From: Streptomyces spinoverrucosus
GTDB taxonomy: Bacteria; Actinomycetota; Actinomycetes; Streptomycetales; Streptomycetaceae
Assembly (NCBI RefSeq): GCF_015712165.1
Contig: NZ_JADPZX010000001.1
Coordinates: 6,212,001 to 6,276,000 of the forward strand
Direction: 5' to 3'
DNA length: 64,000 nucleotides
Shown here: positions 37,426-45,289 of the stretch, piece by piece
Layout of the letters: each line of letters opens with the position of its first letter
How positions within the stretch are numbered: position 1 is the stretch's first letter
The notes under the pieces: generated by a model
Database searches by the model: none
The model's input: only the letters and a program-made list of their open reading frames with translations
Told to the model about the DNA's origin: nothing
Position numbers and translations under genes: made by a program

Positions 37426-37577
37426 TGAGGGGGGCCTCCGGGCCGGAAGAAGGTCGTGGATGCGGTTGGATCCGTTCGTGGGTACGTGGGTGATGAACCC
37501 CGTGCGCTGGGGCAACTATTCCGTTGCTTACGCCCGCTAACGAATTCTTGACCTTCTCGTGAGGAACTGACGCAACC

Positions 37578-38759
37578 TCAGTTCGACGGAGGCTTCTGTG
37601 TGAAGGGCCCGTTGGCGGTGAAGGCGAGTTCGGCGAAGCGTTCGCCGATGCGGCGGTGGGTGGCGGCGTCGGGGTGGAGTTCGTCGGGGAGGGGGAGTTC
37701 GGCGTAGTCGGCCTCGCCGTAGAGCTCGCGGCCGTCGAGGTGGTGGAGGTGAGGGTCGTCGGCCGCGCGTTGCTGGACAATTCTGGACAGTTCGGTGCGG
37801 ATGACGCTCAAGGTGAGTTTTCCGGCGGCCGTCTCCGCCGGGTCGCCCGCGGCCTGGAACCGGAGTTGACCGGCGCCGAGGGCGCTGAAGTCGAAGGCGC
37901 AGGGGCCGGGGGTGTCCTCGTGGATGGGGCACAGGATGGGGGAGACGACCAGCAGCGGTGTGGTGGGGTGACCCTCGCGGATGGTGTCCAGGAAGCCGTG
38001 GACGGCCGGGGCGAAGGCGCGCAGGCGCATCAGATCGGCGTTGACCAGGTTGATCCCGATCTTGACGCTGATCAGGTCGGCAGGGGTGTCACGCATCGCG
38101 CGCGCCGTGAACGGGTCGAGCAGGGCGCTCCCGCTCAGGCCCAGGTTGATCAGCTCCACCCCGCCGAGGGCGGCGGCCAGGGCGGGCCAGGTGGTGGTGG
38201 GGCTCGCGGCGTCCGAACCGTGACTGATCGAGCTGCCGTGGTGCAGCCAGACCTTGCGGCCGTTGTCCGGGGCGGGCTCGACGGGGGCGTCGGTGCGCAG
38301 GGCGACGAGTTCGGTGATCTCGTTGTGCGGCAGCCAGATCTCGACCGTCTTGGCGCGGTCGGGCAGGCCGCTGAAGCGGAGGGTGCCGGGCGGGCCGGGG
38401 TGGTGCTCGGCGGTGCCGGTGGCCATGTCGACGGTGACGGTGTTGCCGCCGCTCGCCGTGGCCTGCTCGGTCAGGCGGCCGTCGACGAGGAGGTCGTACA
38501 CGCCGTCCGGGCGCGGTGGGGCGCCGACGTAGGCCCGCTTGGTGGGGAGCGTGTCCAGTTCGACGACGGTGGCGCGGGTGTGGAAGGCCAGTCGTACGCC
38601 GGAGGGCTGGGACTCGGCCATGGCGAGCTGCCCGTCCGTGTTCTGCGCGCGGGCGGCGGCGGGGAGTCGGTGCGGGAGCAGGCCGTGTGCGGTGCGCTCG
38701 ACGTCGAGGGCGCCGCGCAGGAGGGAGGGGGTGAGAGGGGTGGTGATCAAGGGGTGCAT
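37578..38759 (-). CDS. SGNH/GDSL hydrolase
   Basis: A 393-residue protein with an N-terminal beta-rich domain (about 1-170) and an SGNH esterase domain: block I HHGSSISHGSD (Ser nucleophile), a Gly near INLGLSGSA, an Asn in KIGINLVNAD, and the His in DELHPDAATH. No signal peptide is seen. It lies 41 bp downstream of the TetR gene on the same strand and so is likely the main target of that repressor and its operator at 39402-39430. Acyl or acetyl substrate unknown. Confidence 0.88.
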   Translation of the reverse strand: MHPLITTPLTPSLLRGALDVERTAHGLLPHRLPAAARAQNTDGQLAMAESQPSGVRLAFHTRATVVELDTLPTKRAYVGAPPRPDGVYDLLVDGRLTEQATASGGNTVTVDMATGTAEHHPGPPGTLRFSGLPDRAKTVEIWLPHNEITELVALRTDAPVEPAPDNGRKVWLHHGSSISHGSDAASPTTTWPALAAALGGVELINLGLSGSALLDPFTARAMRDTPADLISVKIGINLVNADLMRLRAFAPAVHGFLDTIREGHPTTPLLVVSPILCPIHEDTPGPCAFDFSALGAGQLRFQAAGDPAETAAGKLTLSVIRTELSRIVQQRAADDPHLHHLDGRELYGEADYAELPLPDELHPDAATHRRIGERFAELAFTANGPFTQKPPSN

Positions 38760-38800
38760 GGCCTCCGCCTTAAGGTCCTTCTTCGGGGGCTTTTGTGTGG

Positions 38801-39370
38801 TCAGGTCGTGGGCCAGTTGCGCAGGAGGGCGTCCAGGGCGTCGAGGATCCGCGACCAGGATTCCTCGGAGTCGGGGGTGCTGTGGCTGAAGCCGCCGGCC
38901 AGCTCCAGGCTGACGTAACCGTGGAAGACGCTGCCCAGCATGCGGACCGCGTGGGTCTGGTCGGGCTCGGTGAGGTCGTAGCCGCGCAGGATGGCCCGGC
39001 TCATGGTGGCGTGCCGGACGCCCGCACTGGCGGCGGCCGTCTCGGGGTCGAGTCTGAGCTGGGCGGCGGCATAGCGGCCGGGGTGCTCGCGGGCGTAGTC
39101 GCGGTAGACGTCGGCGAAGGCGGTCAGGGCGTCCTTGCCGGCCCGTCCGGCCAGGGCGTCGGCGGCACGGTCGGCCATCTCCTCCAGGGCGAGCAGGGCG
39201 ATCCTCGTCCTGAGGTCCTGCGAGTTCCGCACGTGCGAGTAGAGGCTCGCGACCTTGACGTCGAAGCGGCGGGCGAGCGCGGAGACGGTCACCTGGTCGA
39301 AGCCGACCTCGTCGGCCAGCTCCGCGCCGGCCCGGGTGACGCGTTCCGTGGTCAGTCCTGCGCGTGCCAT
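38801..39370 (-). CDS. TetR/AcrR-family regulator (TetR_C_13/WHG-type)
   Basis: A 189-residue protein from the ATG giving MARAGLTTERV after GGAAGGGC. The HTH is LADEVGFDQVTVSALARRF, then DVKVASLYSHVRNSQDL. The C-terminal ligand domain (YRDYAREHPGRYAAAQ; MLGSVFHGYVSLELAGGF) matches the TetR_C_13/WHG class. Its own promoter carries a 29 bp perfect palindrome. It is divergent from the MFS pump at 39.6 kb and upstream of the SGNH hydrolase. Confidence 0.92.
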   Translation of the reverse strand: MARAGLTTERVTRAGAELADEVGFDQVTVSALARRFDVKVASLYSHVRNSQDLRTRIALLALEEMADRAADALAGRAGKDALTAFADVYRDYAREHPGRYAAAQLRLDPETAAASAGVRHATMSRAILRGYDLTEPDQTHAVRMLGSVFHGYVSLELAGGFSHSTPDSEESWSRILDALDALLRNWPTT

Positions 39371-39401
39371 GAGCGCCCTTCCTTTTGCCGAAAGCAATTG
39401 T

Positions 39402-39430
39402 GCACTTGCCTAAAGGTTTTAGGCAAGTGC
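39402..39430. promoter_or_regulatory. TetR operator: 29 bp perfect palindrome
   Basis: Arms GCACTTGCCTAAA and TTTAGGCAAGTGC are exact reverse complements, 13 bp each, around a GGT spacer. It lies 31 bp before the TetR ATG and 127 bp before the divergent MFS gene, the classic position for autoregulation and control of both directions. Confidence 0.88.
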
Positions 39431-39557
39431 TGGTGATGCGTAGGTCCGCTGCCGGATAGGGGGCATGGGCGTGCCGGAGCCGTAGGGCGAACGGCGGAGA
39501 CCCGGGGCGGGTTGTAGGGCGAAAGCCCGATGCGGGAGTCACGGGGCGGTTGGAAGG

Positions 39558-41006
39558 ATGGCCCGTATGCTCCGAGCCGCAGCGGATCCCCGCATATCCC
39601 GTCGTACCGGCGCCCCGACGTGGCTGGTGGTGGCGCTCGCCTGTTCCGGCCAGTTCCTCGTCGTCCTCGATGTGTCCGTCGTGAACGTGGCGCTGCCCTC
39701 GATGCGGGCCGATCTGGCGCTGGGCGGCTCCGGGCTGCAGTGGGTGGTGAACGCGTACGCGATCGCCTTCGCCGGGTTCATGCTGCTCGGCGGGCGGGCC
39801 GGTGATCTGTACGGGCGCAAGCGGATGTTCCTGGTCGGGCTCGCGCTGTTCACGCTGGCCTCGCTGGGCGGTGGGCTGGCCCGGGAGGGGTGGGAACTGC
39901 TGGCCGCGCGGGCGGTGCAGGGGCTGGGCGCGGCCGTGCTGGCGCCCTCGACGCTGACGATCCTCACGGCGGCGGTGCCGGAGGGCGCGGCGCGGGCGCG
40001 GGCCATCGCGACGTGGACGGCGGTCGGCGCGGGCGGCGGGGCCGCGGGTGGGCTGGTCGGCGGGCTGCTGGTGGACGGGTTGTCGTGGCGGTGGGTGCTG
40101 CTGATCAATGTGCCGGTCGGGGCGGTCGTCCTGCTGGGCGCGCTGCGGCGGCTGCCGGAGAGCCGGGCCGGGGACGGGCGGCGGCTGGATCTGCCGGGCG
40201 CGTTGCTGGTGACGGCCGGGCTGGGGGCGCTGGCGTACGGGATCTCGCAGACCGAGGTGGCGGGGTGGACGGCGGGGGCGACGCTGGGGCCGTTGGTCGC
40301 GGGGCTGGTGCTGATCGGGGTGTTCCTGCTGGTCGAGGCGCGCACGGCGGCTCCGCTGATGCCGCTGGGGCTGCTGCGGCTGCGGTCGGTGGCGTCGGCG
40401 AACGTGGCGATGTTCCTGAGCGGGTCGGCGATGTTCTGCATGTGGTTCTTCATGACGCTGTACGCGCAGAACGTGCTCGACTACACGCCGCTGGAGGCCG
40501 GACTGGCCCTGGTGCCCAGCTCGCTGGCGGTGGTGGCCGGTTCCAAGCTCGCGCCTCGGCTGATGCGGGGTGCGGGGGAGCGGAACGTGGCCGTGCTGGG
40601 GACGGTGGTGGCCGCGGTCGGTTTCGGGTGGCAGTCGACGATCAGCGTGGAGGGGGCGTATCTGACGGCGATCATGCTGCCCGGGATTCTGATGATGCTC
40701 GGGGCCGGGCTGGCGATGACGCCGCTGGCCGCGCTGGCCACGTCGGGGGCGGAGCCGGGGGAGGCCGGGCTGGTGTCCGGGCTGATCAACACCTCGCGGA
40801 TCATGGGGGGTTCGCTGGGCCTGGCGGTGATGTCGACGCTGGCGGCGGCACGCACCGAGGGGAGCGCGGCGGTGGGGGCGGACGCCGGGGGGCCGGTGGC
40901 GCTGGTGGAGGGGTATGCGCTGGCGTTTCGGGCGAGTGCGGGGGTGTTGGTGGTGGGGGCGGTGGTGATGGGGGTCTGGTTGCCGCGGAGGGTTGGGGTG
41001 CGGTGA
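39558..41006 (+). CDS. MFS transporter, DHA2 (EmrB/QacA) family
   Basis: A 482-residue antiporter with 14 predicted helices. It has SVVNVALPSM (motif D1), GGRAGDLYGRKRMFLVG (motif A), and GLGAAVLAPSTLTILTAAVPEGAARARAIA. It exports drugs or metabolites with proton antiport. It is divergent from the TetR/SGNH pair and may be controlled by the shared palindrome. ATG preceded by GGAAGG. Confidence 0.92.
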   Translation: MARMLRAAADPRISRRTGAPTWLVVALACSGQFLVVLDVSVVNVALPSMRADLALGGSGLQWVVNAYAIAFAGFMLLGGRAGDLYGRKRMFLVGLALFTLASLGGGLAREGWELLAARAVQGLGAAVLAPSTLTILTAAVPEGAARARAIATWTAVGAGGGAAGGLVGGLLVDGLSWRWVLLINVPVGAVVLLGALRRLPESRAGDGRRLDLPGALLVTAGLGALAYGISQTEVAGWTAGATLGPLVAGLVLIGVFLLVEARTAAPLMPLGLLRLRSVASANVAMFLSGSAMFCMWFFMTLYAQNVLDYTPLEAGLALVPSSLAVVAGSKLAPRLMRGAGERNVAVLGTVVAAVGFGWQSTISVEGAYLTAIMLPGILMMLGAGLAMTPLAALATSGAEPGEAGLVSGLINTSRIMGGSLGLAVMSTLAAARTEGSAAVGADAGGPVALVEGYALAFRASAGVLVVGAVVMGVWLPRRVGVR

Positions 41007-41315
41007 GGAAGGGGGGCGGGCAGGGCTGGGGGCAAGGGGGGCCGCCTGGTGGTCGGCTGGGGGTGAGGGGGCGGATCTGGTGGTCCGTTGGGGGTGAGGG
41101 GGCGGATCTGGTGGCCCGTTGGGGGTGAGGGGGCGGATCTGGTGGCCCGTTGGGGGTGAGGGGGCGGACCCGGTGGTCCGTTGGGGGTGAGGGGGCGCAC
41201 CTGGTGACCCGCTGGGGCTGAGGGGCGGACCCGTGATCCGTGATCGACCAGGTCGCCAAGTCGGCCCGGCAGGTCACGTGCATGTGGAAGGACGGTGGCC
41301 CGGGCGTCTGGTGGC
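41007..41315. other. Intergenic region dominated by a tandem repeat
   Basis: This 309 bp stretch lies between the MFS gene and the truncated response regulator. It consists mostly of the 31 bp repeat array below; the last 80 bp contain no gene and no recognisable HTH remnant. Confidence 0.6.
41048..41232. repeat. Tandem repeat, six units of 31 bp
   Basis: The unit GGTGGCCCGTTGGGGGTGAG followed by GGGGCGGATCT occurs six times head to tail. Units 2-4 are nearly identical; the first, fifth and sixth carry substitutions and the last is 1 bp short. There are no CRISPR-like spacers. The array separates the MFS gene from a response regulator that lost its DNA-binding domain. Confidence 0.92.
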
Positions 41316-41759
41316 TCAGTCGGTGAGGCGGTGCTCCGCACCCGCCAACGCCGGGTCGATCACCGTCTCGCCCCTGAGGGCGCGGCGGATCGCCGTCGCC
41401 AGCTCCTCCACGGGGCCGTCCTTGATCAGGAGGCCGGCGGCTCCGGCCGCCAGGGCGCGTTGCGGCAGGCCGGGGCGGGCGAACGTGGTGAGGATCAGCA
41501 CCCGGCAGTCCGGGACCTGGTCGCGCAGGTCGGCGGCGGCGTCCAGGCCGCTGACGCCGGGGAGTTCGACGTCGAGGAGGGCGACGTCGGGGCGGTGCAC
41601 GAGGGCCGCGTCCACCAGGGCGTCCCCGGTCGGCACCTGGGCGACCACCTGGATGTCGTCCACCAGACCGAGCAGCACGGCGAGCCCCCCACGGCTCATC
41701 GCCCCGTCCTCGGCGAGCAGCACCCTGATGGACTTGGCGGGCCGGTGATCACGGGGCAT
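41316..41759 (-). pseudogene. Response regulator receiver domain lacking its LuxR-type HTH
   Basis: A 147-residue chain from an ATG (a GTG three codons earlier is possible). It is a full receiver domain: acidic pair in LLAEDG, phospho-acceptor Asp in DVALLDVELPG, Thr in ILTTF, and Lys in GLLIKDGP. The family (DesR/NarL-like, IRVLLAEDGAMSRGGLAVLL) always continues into LTxREREVL of a LuxR HTH. Here the reading stops at RLTD, exactly where that domain begins, and the next DNA is the tandem repeat. No histidine kinase is adjacent. It is probably a remnant; a functional stand-alone receiver is the alternative. Confidence 0.8.
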
Positions 41760-41845
41760 CTCGTTCACGGCCTCAGCGTAGGCCCACGGAGGGGGTCGCC
41801 GCGCGTCGTCGTGCGTTGTCGTGCCAGGAGGTGAGTCACGCTCAC

Positions 41846-41860
41846 CTGACAGGCCGTCAG
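41846..41860. promoter_or_regulatory. Imperfect CTGAC(A)-N3-CGTCAG palindrome
   Basis: CTGACA-GGC-CGTCAG differs by one base from the perfect palindromes at 32862 and 45014. It is in the divergent region ahead of the MaoC-ADH-SDR operon, 49 bp from the KstR box. Confidence 0.4.
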
Positions 41861-41908
41861 TAGTCTTCCCAAGTCGGAGGAGCTCGGCTATACAGAGGTT
41901 CGCCGTAC

Positions 41909-41926
41909 TGGAACGCGTTCTAGAAC
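41909..41926. promoter_or_regulatory. Perfect KstR box upstream of the MaoC-ADH-SDR operon
   Basis: TGGAACGCGTTCTA (41909-41922) matches TNNAACNNGTTNNA at every fixed position and contains the 10 bp palindrome GAACGCGTTC. It overlaps a second 10 bp palindrome GTTCTAGAAC (41917-41926). The operon starts at 42020. Confidence 0.85.
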
Positions 41927-42019
41927 GGGCGGGTTCACGGCCTCGTGACGACCTCGGTGCGGCCGACGGTGCGGACGGTCGCACCGAGGTTCTCAGTTCC
42001 GCGAGCACTCAGGAGCCCC

Positions 42020-42877
42020 ATGCCGATCGACGCAGCCAAGGCACTCGCCGCCGAACCCCGGACCGGCGAGATCACCTGGACCCCCAAGGACGTCCTGCTC
42101 TACCACCTCGGCATCGGCGCCGGCCTCCCGGCCACCGACCCCGACGAACTGCGCTACACCCTGGAGTCCCGCCTGCACGTCCTGCCCAGCTTCGCCACCG
42201 TCGCCGGCGCGGGCTCGCCCGGCGTGATCAGCGGGCTGTCCATGCCGGGCGTGGAAGTCGACCTCGCCCGCGTCCTGCACGGCGGCCAGGCACTTCGGCT
42301 GCACCGGTCGATCCCGGCGGCGGGCACCGCGACCGCCACCTCCCGCATCGCCGCCGTCTACGACAAGGGCAAGGCCGCCGTCCTGGTGCTGCGCACCGAG
42401 GTCGCCGACGCCGACGGCCCGTTGTGGACCAACGACGCGCAGATCTTCGTACGGGGAGAAGGCGGGTGGGGTGGCGAGCGTGGGCCGTCCGCGCGTCTGG
42501 AAGAACCAGGTGGACAGCCCGACCGGACCGTGGAGCGGGCCGTCCGCGAGGACCAGGCCCTGCTCTACCGCCTCTCCGGGGACTGGAACCCGCTGCACGC
42601 CGATCCGGAGTTCGCCAAGGTCGCCGGGTTCGAGCGGCCCATCCTGCACGGGCTGTGCACCTACGGCATGACGCTGAAGGCCGTCGTGGACACGCTGCTC
42701 GGCGGGGATGTGACCCGGGTGCGCGCGTACGCCACCCGGTTCGCGGGCGTGGTGTATCCGGGCGAGACCCTGCGCATCCGCATGTGGCGGCAGGAGACGG
42801 CCGTGCGGGTCTCCGTGAGCGCGGTCGACCGGGACGACGCGCCGGTCCTGGCCGACACGATCGTTCAGCACACATAA
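42020..42877 (+). CDS. MaoC-type enoyl-CoA hydratase (Hsd4B-like)
   Basis: A 285-residue double hot-dog hydratase; the ATG follows AGGAG. The catalytic Asp/His motif is SGDWNPLHADPEFAKVAGFERPILHGLCTYG in the C-terminal hot-dog. It hydrates 2-enoyl-CoA to (R)-3-hydroxyacyl-CoA. Size and layout match mycobacterial Hsd4B of cholesterol side-chain beta-oxidation. First gene of a three-gene operon behind a perfect KstR box, followed by ADH after 26 bp. Confidence 0.9.
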   Translation: MPIDAAKALAAEPRTGEITWTPKDVLLYHLGIGAGLPATDPDELRYTLESRLHVLPSFATVAGAGSPGVISGLSMPGVEVDLARVLHGGQALRLHRSIPAAGTATATSRIAAVYDKGKAAVLVLRTEVADADGPLWTNDAQIFVRGEGGWGGERGPSARLEEPGGQPDRTVERAVREDQALLYRLSGDWNPLHADPEFAKVAGFERPILHGLCTYGMTLKAVVDTLLGGDVTRVRAYATRFAGVVYPGETLRIRMWRQETAVRVSVSAVDRDDAPVLADTIVQHT

Positions 42878-42903
42878 CGACCGACTCTTGAGGGAGCCGC
42901 ACC

Positions 42904-43980
42904 ATGCGCGCAGCCGTACTGCACGAGATCGGCCAGGAGAAGCTGGAGATCCTCGACGACGTCGAGGCGACGGGTTTTGGCCCCGGCAAGGTGAGGATCC
43001 GGGTGCGCGCCACGGGGCTGTGCCATTCGGATCTGTCGGCGATGAGCGGGGTACTGCCGCAGCCGGCACCGTTCGTGCCGGGCCACGAGGGGGCGGGCGA
43101 GATCGTCGAGGTCGGCGAAGGCGTCACCGGCCTGAACGCGGGTGACCGGGTCGTCGTCTGCTGGCTGCCCGCCTGCGGTGCCTGCCCCTCCTGCAAGCGC
43201 GGCCAGACCCAGCTGTGCCTGGCCGGTTTCATGAACGCGGGCACCCCCAACTACCGGCGCCCCGCCGGAGACCTCTTCGGCTTCGCGGGCACCGGCACCT
43301 TCGCCGAGGAGGTCGTCGTCGACGCCGGCTGCGCGGTGCCCGTCCCGGACGACGTGCCCTTCGACATCGCCGCCCTCATCGGCTGCGGGGTCACCACCGG
43401 GCTCGGCGCCGCGCTCAACACGGCCGACGTGGAGGCCGGTGCGTCGGTCGCCGTCATCGGCTGCGGAGGCGTCGGTATCTCCGCGATCCAGGGCGCGCGG
43501 CTGAAGGGCGCCGCCGAGATCGTCGCCGTCGACCCGGTCGCCGGACGCCGGGAGGCCGCGCTGAAGTTCGGCGCCACCAGGGCCGTGTCGCCCGACGAAC
43601 TGGCCGACGCCAAGCAGCGGACAACCGGCGGCGAGGGTTTCGACTACGTCTTCGAGGTCGTCGGCAGGTCCGCCACCGCCCGCACGGCCTACGAGAACAC
43701 CCGGCGCGGCGGCACCCTGGTCGTCGTCGGCGCGGGCGCCATGGACGACTTCCTCCAGCTCAACATGTTCGAGCTGTTCTTCGACGAGAAGCGGATCCTG
43801 CCGTCCATGTACGGCGGTGGCGACGTGCTGCGTTCGTACGAGCGCACGATAGCGCTGTGGCGCGCGGGCCGAATCGACCTCGCCGGCCTGATCACCCACC
43901 GCGTGCCGCTCGCCGAGATCAACGAGGCCCTCGACCAGATGCGCACCGGCACCGCGCTGCGCACCTGCATCGAGATCTGA
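42904..43980 (+). CDS. Zinc-dependent MDR alcohol dehydrogenase
   Basis: A 358-residue class III-like ADH. Catalytic zinc ligands are GLCHSDL and GHEGAGEI with a later Cys (IGCGVTTGLGA); structural zinc cysteines are in CGACPSCKRGQTQLC; the Rossmann loop is IGCGGVGISAIQGARLKGA, followed by an acidic VAVDP for NAD. It resembles NDMA- or mycothiol-associated actinomycete ADHs. It would oxidise an alcohol such as the P450-made C26 hydroxyl, inferred from the operon. Confidence 0.9.
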   Translation: MRAAVLHEIGQEKLEILDDVEATGFGPGKVRIRVRATGLCHSDLSAMSGVLPQPAPFVPGHEGAGEIVEVGEGVTGLNAGDRVVVCWLPACGACPSCKRGQTQLCLAGFMNAGTPNYRRPAGDLFGFAGTGTFAEEVVVDAGCAVPVPDDVPFDIAALIGCGVTTGLGAALNTADVEAGASVAVIGCGGVGISAIQGARLKGAAEIVAVDPVAGRREAALKFGATRAVSPDELADAKQRTTGGEGFDYVFEVVGRSATARTAYENTRRGGTLVVVGAGAMDDFLQLNMFELFFDEKRILPSMYGGGDVLRSYERTIALWRAGRIDLAGLITHRVPLAEINEALDQMRTGTALRTCIEI

Positions 43981-44007
43981 GCGCGCGCTTCGAGCCGAAG
44001 GGGTCGT

Positions 44008-44940
44008 ATGTCACTGCCACTTGAGGGGCTGTCCGCGATCGTCACCGGCGCCGGGCGCGGTCTCGGCCGGGCCGAGGCGCTTGAGCTGGCCCGGCTCGGC
44101 GCGGCCGTCGTCGTCAATGACTACGGGCAGCCCGGCCGGGACGGCACGGGTCGGGCCTCGGCCGGTCCCGCCGAGGAGACGGTCGCCGAGATCCGCGCGG
44201 CGGGCGGCACGGCCGTCGCCCACACCGGCGACGTGGCCGACTTCCAACAGGCCGGAGCACTGGTCGAGTTGGCCGTCAGGGAGTTCGGCAAGCTGGACAT
44301 CCTGGTCAACAACGCGGGCATCCTGCGCGACCGCATGGTCTTCTCCATGGCGGAGGACGAGTGGGACTCGGTGATACGGGTCCACCTCAAGGGCCACTTC
44401 AACACCACCCGGTTCGCGGCCGCGCACTGGCGGGAGCGGAGCAAGGCGACGGGGCGGCCGGTGTACGGGCGGATCGTGAACACCTCCTCGGAGGCGTTCC
44501 TCGCGGGCTCCGCCGGACAGCCCAACTACGCGGCGGCGAAAGGCGGCATCGTCGGGCTGACCACGTCCACCGCCCACGCCCTCGCGAAGTACGGCGTCAC
44601 CGCCAACGCCATCTGCCCGCGCGCCCGGACCCGGATGACCGAGGACGTCTTCACCGACGTACCCGCCACCGGCCTCGACCCCCTCGCTCCCGAGCATGTC
44701 GCCCCGCTCGTCGGCTATGTGACCGCACCGGCCGCCGGGCGGATCAACGGGCAGCTGTTCGTCGTGCACGGCGGCATGGTGGCGGTCGTCGAACGGCCGC
44801 GGGTGGGCGCGAAGTTCGACAGCAAGCAGGACACGTTCACCTACGACGAGTTGGACGCGCTGCTCACCGCGCACTTCGCCGAGCGGGGGCAGGGGGAGAC
44901 GTTCGCGGCGGTGGAGGTGCTGGGGCTGCGGCGCGAGTAG
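44008..44940 (+). CDS. SDR-family hydroxysteroid/3-hydroxyacyl-CoA dehydrogenase (Hsd4A-like)
   Basis: A 310-residue SDR. The NAD-binding motif is VTGAGRGLGRAEA, NNAG motif DILVNNAGIL, catalytic residues in IVNTSSEAFLAGSAGQPNYAAAKGG (Ser-Tyr-Lys). The length, the VVVNDYG strand and a C-terminal extension are those of the MFE-2-type SDRs such as Hsd4A, which oxidise the 3-hydroxyacyl-CoA made by a MaoC hydratase. With Hsd4B-like MaoC in the same operon it completes two consecutive beta-oxidation steps. Confidence 0.9.
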   Translation: MSLPLEGLSAIVTGAGRGLGRAEALELARLGAAVVVNDYGQPGRDGTGRASAGPAEETVAEIRAAGGTAVAHTGDVADFQQAGALVELAVREFGKLDILVNNAGILRDRMVFSMAEDEWDSVIRVHLKGHFNTTRFAAAHWRERSKATGRPVYGRIVNTSSEAFLAGSAGQPNYAAAKGGIVGLTTSTAHALAKYGVTANAICPRARTRMTEDVFTDVPATGLDPLAPEHVAPLVGYVTAPAAGRINGQLFVVHGGMVAVVERPRVGAKFDSKQDTFTYDELDALLTAHFAERGQGETFAAVEVLGLRRE

Positions 44941-44967
44941 CGGCGCCCCGCTCAAGGGAGGAACGGC

Positions 44968-45001
44968 GAGGCCCCGCTCACCGGTAGGGGAACGGGGCCT
45001 C
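44968..45001. terminator. Terminator hairpin after the steroid operon
   Basis: A perfect 9 bp stem (GAGGCCCCG and CGGGGCCTC) with a 16-nt loop between convergent genes. Confidence 0.82.
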
Positions 45002-45013
45002 GCTTCCAACCGA

Positions 45014-45028
45014 CTGACGTACCGTCAG
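45014..45028. promoter_or_regulatory. Palindrome CTGACG-TAC-CGTCAG overlapping the end of a small gene
   Basis: A perfect 6 bp inverted repeat with a 3 bp spacer, overlapping the stop codon of the 52-codon ORF. Identical in design to the one at 32862. Here it might be part of the terminator region rather than an operator. Confidence 0.4.
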
Positions 45029-45183
45029 GCCGCCGACTCGGTCTGCTGCTCCAGCACCGGTTTGCGGTGCCGGCCGCGAGGAGCCGTCTCGGTTTCCTGC
45101 GTCGAGACCGGACCCCGGTGCCGGCCGTGGCCGGTGGTGTCCTGGAAGTCGGGCAGCGGCTGGGACGTGCTGGCGTCGCTCAT
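45025..45183 (-). CDS. Small protein of 52 aa with duplicated GRHR motif
   Basis: The frame starts ATG at 45183 and encodes MSDASTSQPLPDFQDTTG, then HGRHRGPVSTQETETAP, then RGRHRKPVLEQQTESAA. A basic G/R-R-H-R-x-P-V unit occurs twice, about 19 residues apart, between acidic and Gln-rich spacers. There are no cysteines and no hydrophobic helix, so it is not an obvious lantipeptide or toxin. Codon third positions are strongly GC, as expected for a real gene. It is 106 bp downstream of the 410 aa hypothetical gene on the same strand. Function unknown; a precursor-like or nucleic-acid-binding peptide are both possible. Confidence 0.6.
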   Translation of the reverse strand: MSDASTSQPLPDFQDTTGHGRHRGPVSTQETETAPRGRHRKPVLEQQTESAA

Positions 45184-45289
45184 CGGAAGAATTCACCCCG
45201 TCAACATGATCTTTTGCTCACAGCCGGGCGAGTTTAACCAGGACACCTCGGGCCGAATCCAGGCGCACACGCCAACCGGCACTACTTCG

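Noticed and set aside
41048..41232. CRISPR array
   Set aside because: The units are contiguous 31 bp tandem repeats without unique spacers, and no cas genes are near.
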